This document shows, piece after piece, positions 61,336-64,000 of a DNA stretch of 64,000 nucleotides (positions within the stretch are counted from its first letter, which is position 1; every line of letters begins with the position of its first letter). Below the pieces are notes generated by a model, which was given only the letters and a program-made list of their open reading frames with translations, had not been told where the DNA came from and did not search any database. The stretch lies in NCBI RefSeq assembly GCF_030408415.1, contig NZ_CP046976.1:124001-188000 (forward strand). Reading direction: 5' to 3'. A program made the translations under genes and the position numbers. The stretch comes from Corynebacterium appendicis CIP 107643. Lineage in GTDB: Bacteria; Actinomycetota; Actinomycetes; Mycobacteriales; Mycobacteriaceae.

Positions 61336-63327
61336 TCAGTCGGAAGCTTGATGCGGAGAGTTCCCGATTTGTTTTTCAAGCCATGTGTAGATGAGCGATT
61401 CCACCCGCGCCACCTGCTGGTTGTCGGCTGCTCCAGCGTGACCACCGGCGGTGTTCTCGAAGTAATCGACCGGTTGCCCGGCCTTCGCAATGGCGAGAGC
61501 GAACGCGCGGGCATGGGCTGGGTGGACGCGGTCGTCGCGGGTGGATGTGGTCACCAACGCCGGCGGATACGCAGGCGAGGAAGTGACATTGTGGAGTGGC
61601 GACCACGTCTCAATCGCCGCACGTTCCCCCGGCGTGTCTGGGTCCCCGTACTCTGCTATCCAGGACGCTCCAGCCAATAGCGTGTGATAGCGCAGCATGT
61701 CGGTCAACGGCACCTGAATCACGGCCGCGCCGAACAGGTGCGGATACTGCACCAGCGCTCCCGAGGTCAGAAGGCCGCCATTGGAGCCGCCTCGGATCGC
61801 TAGCCGCTCCGGCGTGGAATAACCGCGGGCGACAACGTCTTCGAGCACCGCCCGGTGGTCCTCCCACACCTTGTGCCGGTTGGTCTTGACCACCTGCGAG
61901 TGCCACTCCGGGCCGAACTCTCCGCCACCGCGCAGGTTGGGCTGGACAAAGTAGTAGCCATTCTCCAACCAGGAGATTCCGCGAACGGCGGAGTATCCTG
62001 GGGTGAGCGACACCTCGAAGCCGCCGTATCCGCCGACCAACGTCGGTTGCGGGCCACGGGAGAAATCGCCCGTGATGAAGTAGGGGATCTTTGTTCCGTC
62101 GGAGGAGACGGCCCAGTGTTGGCGGGTTTGAAGGCCGGGAGCATCGAAAAGCGCGGGTGCTTGGCGCACCACCTCACCGTCACGAAGCAGGGTCGAAGGG
62201 GTGGTGAACGACGACACGTTAATCCAAGTCTCGTCGCCGTCGAGTGGGCTTGTGGCCACGACTGACGCCGTCGCGGCGTCTGGGAGTTCAACTTCGGAAC
62301 GATCCCAGGTACCCAACTCGAAGCGGACTATGCGCGTGACCACGTCGTCCAGCACAGTCAACAAGAGGGTTGTCGCAGTGATGGAGAGGTCTTCAATGGG
62401 GAGGTCGTCGATAAGCGTGCGCATGTTGCGCTCACCCGCGAGGAAGCGCTCCAGCTCGATCACTGCGAGCGCACCCGCGGGCACTCCTGCGAACTCGGTG
62501 CGGGGGAGCAGGAACAGCCATTGCTTGTGGGGGACGACGATGCAATCCTCGGGGACGTCCACAGGGGTGTCGCCGATGAACGTCTTCGCGGTGTAGAAGT
62601 CCAGGGCGCGCTCGAATATCACGCGCTCGTAGCCCGGGGTGTGGTCCACGCGGGCGCCGACGGCGACATCGCTGCGCTTGCCGCGGAACACCACCGGGGC
62701 ATCCTCGATGGCGGTTCCGCGGGACCATTCGCGTACTTCAACGGGGTAGCCGGACTGCGTCACTGACCCGGCGCCAAGATCGGTGCCTACCAGCAGTGTG
62801 TCGCGGTCCAGCCAGCTCACGTCGGATTTCGCTTCTGGGAGCGTGAAACTTTCGTTGCGGGCTTCGTTGAGGAATGTTCGTGAGTCGATGTCGAATTCAC
62901 GCACCACTACTGCGTCCGCGCCGCCGCGGGAGAGCCGGATCAGCGCCCGGTCGTTCGCAATGGGCCTGACCACAGCGCCTTTCCACACCCAGTCCTCGTC
63001 TTCGTCGCGGGCGAGCTTATCGACGTCTACCAGTACCTCCCACTCATCATGGCCCTCCTCATAACTCTCGGGGGTGGTGCGGCGCCATATTCCCCGCGGG
63101 TGCTCGCGGTCGCGCCAAACGTTGTAGAGGAAACCGCCGCGCCGGGTGACGTACGGGATCTTGTCATCAGTGTCCAAAGCATCCCGGATCCTCGCTGCGA
63201 GCTGCTTGTCCTGAAAGTTTGCCTCCGTCCGATCCGACCACGCACCCGCCCACGCCAACGCTTTCTCGCCTGTGATGTGGTCCAGTTCTGTTGGGTCGAT
63301 AGACAGATCGGGGGCGTTAGAGGTCAT
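61336..63327 (-). CDS. Prolyl oligopeptidase family serine peptidase (S9A)
   Basis: A 663-residue peptidase with an N-terminal beta-propeller and a C-terminal alpha/beta hydrolase. The nucleophile is Ser515 in GGSNGG; the acid is in STRDDRVHP and the His in GGHAGAAD near the end. It cleaves short peptides after proline. There is no signal peptide, so it acts in the cytoplasm. Two 11-mer copies are present in propeller loops (62406, 63015). Confidence 0.93.
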   Translation of the reverse strand: MTSNAPDLSIDPTELDHITGEKALAWAGAWSDRTEANFQDKQLAARIRDALDTDDKIPYVTRRGGFLYNVWRDREHPRGIWRRTTPESYEEGHDEWEVLVDVDKLARDEDEDWVWKGAVVRPIANDRALIRLSRGGADAVVVREFDIDSRTFLNEARNESFTLPEAKSDVSWLDRDTLLVGTDLGAGSVTQSGYPVEVREWSRGTAIEDAPVVFRGKRSDVAVGARVDHTPGYERVIFERALDFYTAKTFIGDTPVDVPEDCIVVPHKQWLFLLPRTEFAGVPAGALAVIELERFLAGERNMRTLIDDLPIEDLSITATTLLLTVLDDVVTRIVRFELGTWDRSEVELPDAATASVVATSPLDGDETWINVSSFTTPSTLLRDGEVVRQAPALFDAPGLQTRQHWAVSSDGTKIPYFITGDFSRGPQPTLVGGYGGFEVSLTPGYSAVRGISWLENGYYFVQPNLRGGGEFGPEWHSQVVKTNRHKVWEDHRAVLEDVVARGYSTPERLAIRGGSNGGLLTSGALVQYPHLFGAAVIQVPLTDMLRYHTLLAGASWIAEYGDPDTPGERAAIETWSPLHNVTSSPAYPPALVTTSTRDDRVHPAHARAFALAIAKAGQPVDYFENTAGGHAGAADNQQVARVESLIYTWLEKQIGNSPHQASD
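62406..62416 (+). repeat. CGTCGATAAGC repeat, copy 24
   Basis: Exact 11-mer followed by GTGCGC (as in copy 12), with a short G-rich stretch upstream. In the peptidase gene, read as LIDD. Confidence 0.9.
63015..63025 (-). repeat. CGTCGATAAGC repeat, copy 25
   Basis: Exact 11-mer on the minus strand, followed by T; moderately G-rich upstream. In the peptidase gene, read as VDKL. Confidence 0.9.
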
Positions 63328-63371
63328 ACAGACAACACTAACGACCCCGGGGGTACGAGCCGAATGGCAGG

Positions 63372-64000
63372 CTACTTGTCGAATGCCGGCTTGATGGTCT
63401 TGAACCAGGAGTTCTCCAAATCCTTGCGCCAGTCCGGCCAGGAGTGGGTACCCACGTTGCGGAACTCGTAGTGGGCCGGGATGTTCAGGCTGTTCAGCTT
63501 CGCCCTCAGGTCGTGGTTGCAGGTGTTGATGGCGGCCTCAATCACACCGCCCTCGACCTGGAGTACCATCGCGCCGGCATAAGCTTCCGGGACCGAGGCG
63601 CCTTTACCGACCAAGGTGGAAACCATGTCATTCTCCGACGCCAGGCCCGTGGCGGTGGAGACGTACAGTTCGGTGCCGCGCAGCTTCTCGGCGTTCACCA
63701 GTGCGTCGTTCGCGCGGTTGTACTGGCCGCCCATCGGGCCCCACATCTGCTCCGGGGTGACCGTCTGGTAGTTTGCCTGGGCGCCGGCGCCGCGGTTCAC
63801 GGTCAGGCGGGCGAAGTTGTACCCAGCCGGGCTAGAAGTGGCAGCGCAGCCGGAGAAGGATGCGGCGGCATCGTAGAAGCCGGGCACCTTGGTCGGCAGG
63901 ACCAGCGCGGAGGTGCCGGACATGGAGAACCCGACGACGGCACGGCGGCTGTCCGCCTCCAGACGCTTCTCGATCGGCCCCGGCAGCTCCTTCGTCAGGA
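63372..64000 (-). CDS. Trehalose mycolyltransferase/esterase (Ag85 family), N-terminus outside window
   Basis: The C-terminal 209 residues of an antigen 85-type enzyme that moves mycolic acids between trehalose lipids and to arabinogalactan in the outer envelope. The nucleophile motif GFSMSGTSA lies near the window edge and the catalytic His is in GTHSWPDW close to the end. The frame is open at the right edge. Several such genes (cmt/cop) exist in corynebacteria; which one this is cannot be told. Confidence 0.92.
   Translation of the reverse strand, partial: LTKELPGPIEKRLEADSRRAVVGFSMSGTSALVLPTKVPGFYDAAASFSGCAATSSPAGYNFARLTVNRGAGAQANYQTVTPEQMWGPMGGQYNRANDALVNAEKLRGTELYVSTATGLASENDMVSTLVGKGASVPEAYAGAMVLQVEGGVIEAAINTCNHDLRAKLNSLNIPAHYEFRNVGTHSWPDWRKDLENSWFKTIKPAFDK

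Overview
The window is a piece of a high-GC actinobacterial chromosome, almost certainly Corynebacterium. Supporting evidence: a lysC-asd pair with the in-frame internal start known from C. glutamicum, a GlxR-type CRP protein, a fused RmlC-RmlD enzyme, a trehalose mycolyltransferase, mycothiol-linked alcohol dehydrogenase, a 6C small RNA, and many genes whose start codon lies 6-9 nt after a TANNNT -10 box (leaderless mRNAs). The species cannot be named from the sequence alone.

Layout. 1-8.4 kb: leuA (cut by the window edge) with a Leu-rich leader peptide, a DMT transporter, an acetamidase-type protein, lysC-asd, an ECF sigma factor and catalase. 8.5-14.6 kb: a complete Mrp/Mnh cation/proton antiporter operon (A/B fusion, C, D, E, F, G). 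14.7-17.4 kb: a YhgE-like membrane protein, two unknown small genes and tRNA-Pro. 17.5-46.6 kb: a long block that keeps the order of M. tuberculosis Rv3682 to Rv3644c: PBP1, WhiB, DUF4177, RidA-like, MBL, GlxR, Nth, TlpA-like, Nudix, MarP, epoxide hydrolase-like, holin-like, HAD phosphatase, 6C RNA, a Tad/Flp pilus locus (ssd-tadABC-flp-tadE-tadF-like), a DUF1998 helicase, CspA, DedA, TopA, adenylate cyclase and HolB. A DUF222/HNH gene is inserted in it. 46.6-52 kb: tRNA-Thr, a hot-dog protein, a fatty acyl-AMP/CoA ligase, a secreted SGNH hydrolase, a mycothiol-dependent formaldehyde dehydrogenase and a partner MBL hydrolase. 52-59.4 kb: a DsbA-like protein and a dTDP-rhamnose/glycan operon (flippase, rmlB, rmlCD, rmlA, two GT2 enzymes, DUF2304). 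59.4-64 kb: a DyP peroxidase and a PCuAC copper chaperone, each broken by one frameshift, a prolyl oligopeptidase and the 3' part of a mycolyltransferase.

The most striking feature is not a gene. An 11-mer, CGTCGATAAGC, occurs 25 times without mismatch in 64 kb (about 0.03 expected in random sequence), 13 times on one strand and 12 on the other. It is almost always followed by G or T, and usually preceded by a G-rich tract of about 25-35 nt. Six copies are intergenic. Five of these sit 1-9 nt after a stop codon and directly before a hairpin, always in the same orientation to the gene. The 19 intragenic copies are read in several frames (VDK, LID, SIS, LST) and often fall in variable linkers, so selection seems to act on DNA. 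This pattern resembles the DNA-uptake sequences of Neisseria and Pasteurellaceae. The same window encodes a Tad pilus, the type of machine needed for transformation in Micrococcus luteus. An uptake-signal role is an inference; a role in termination or chromosome organisation is the main alternative.
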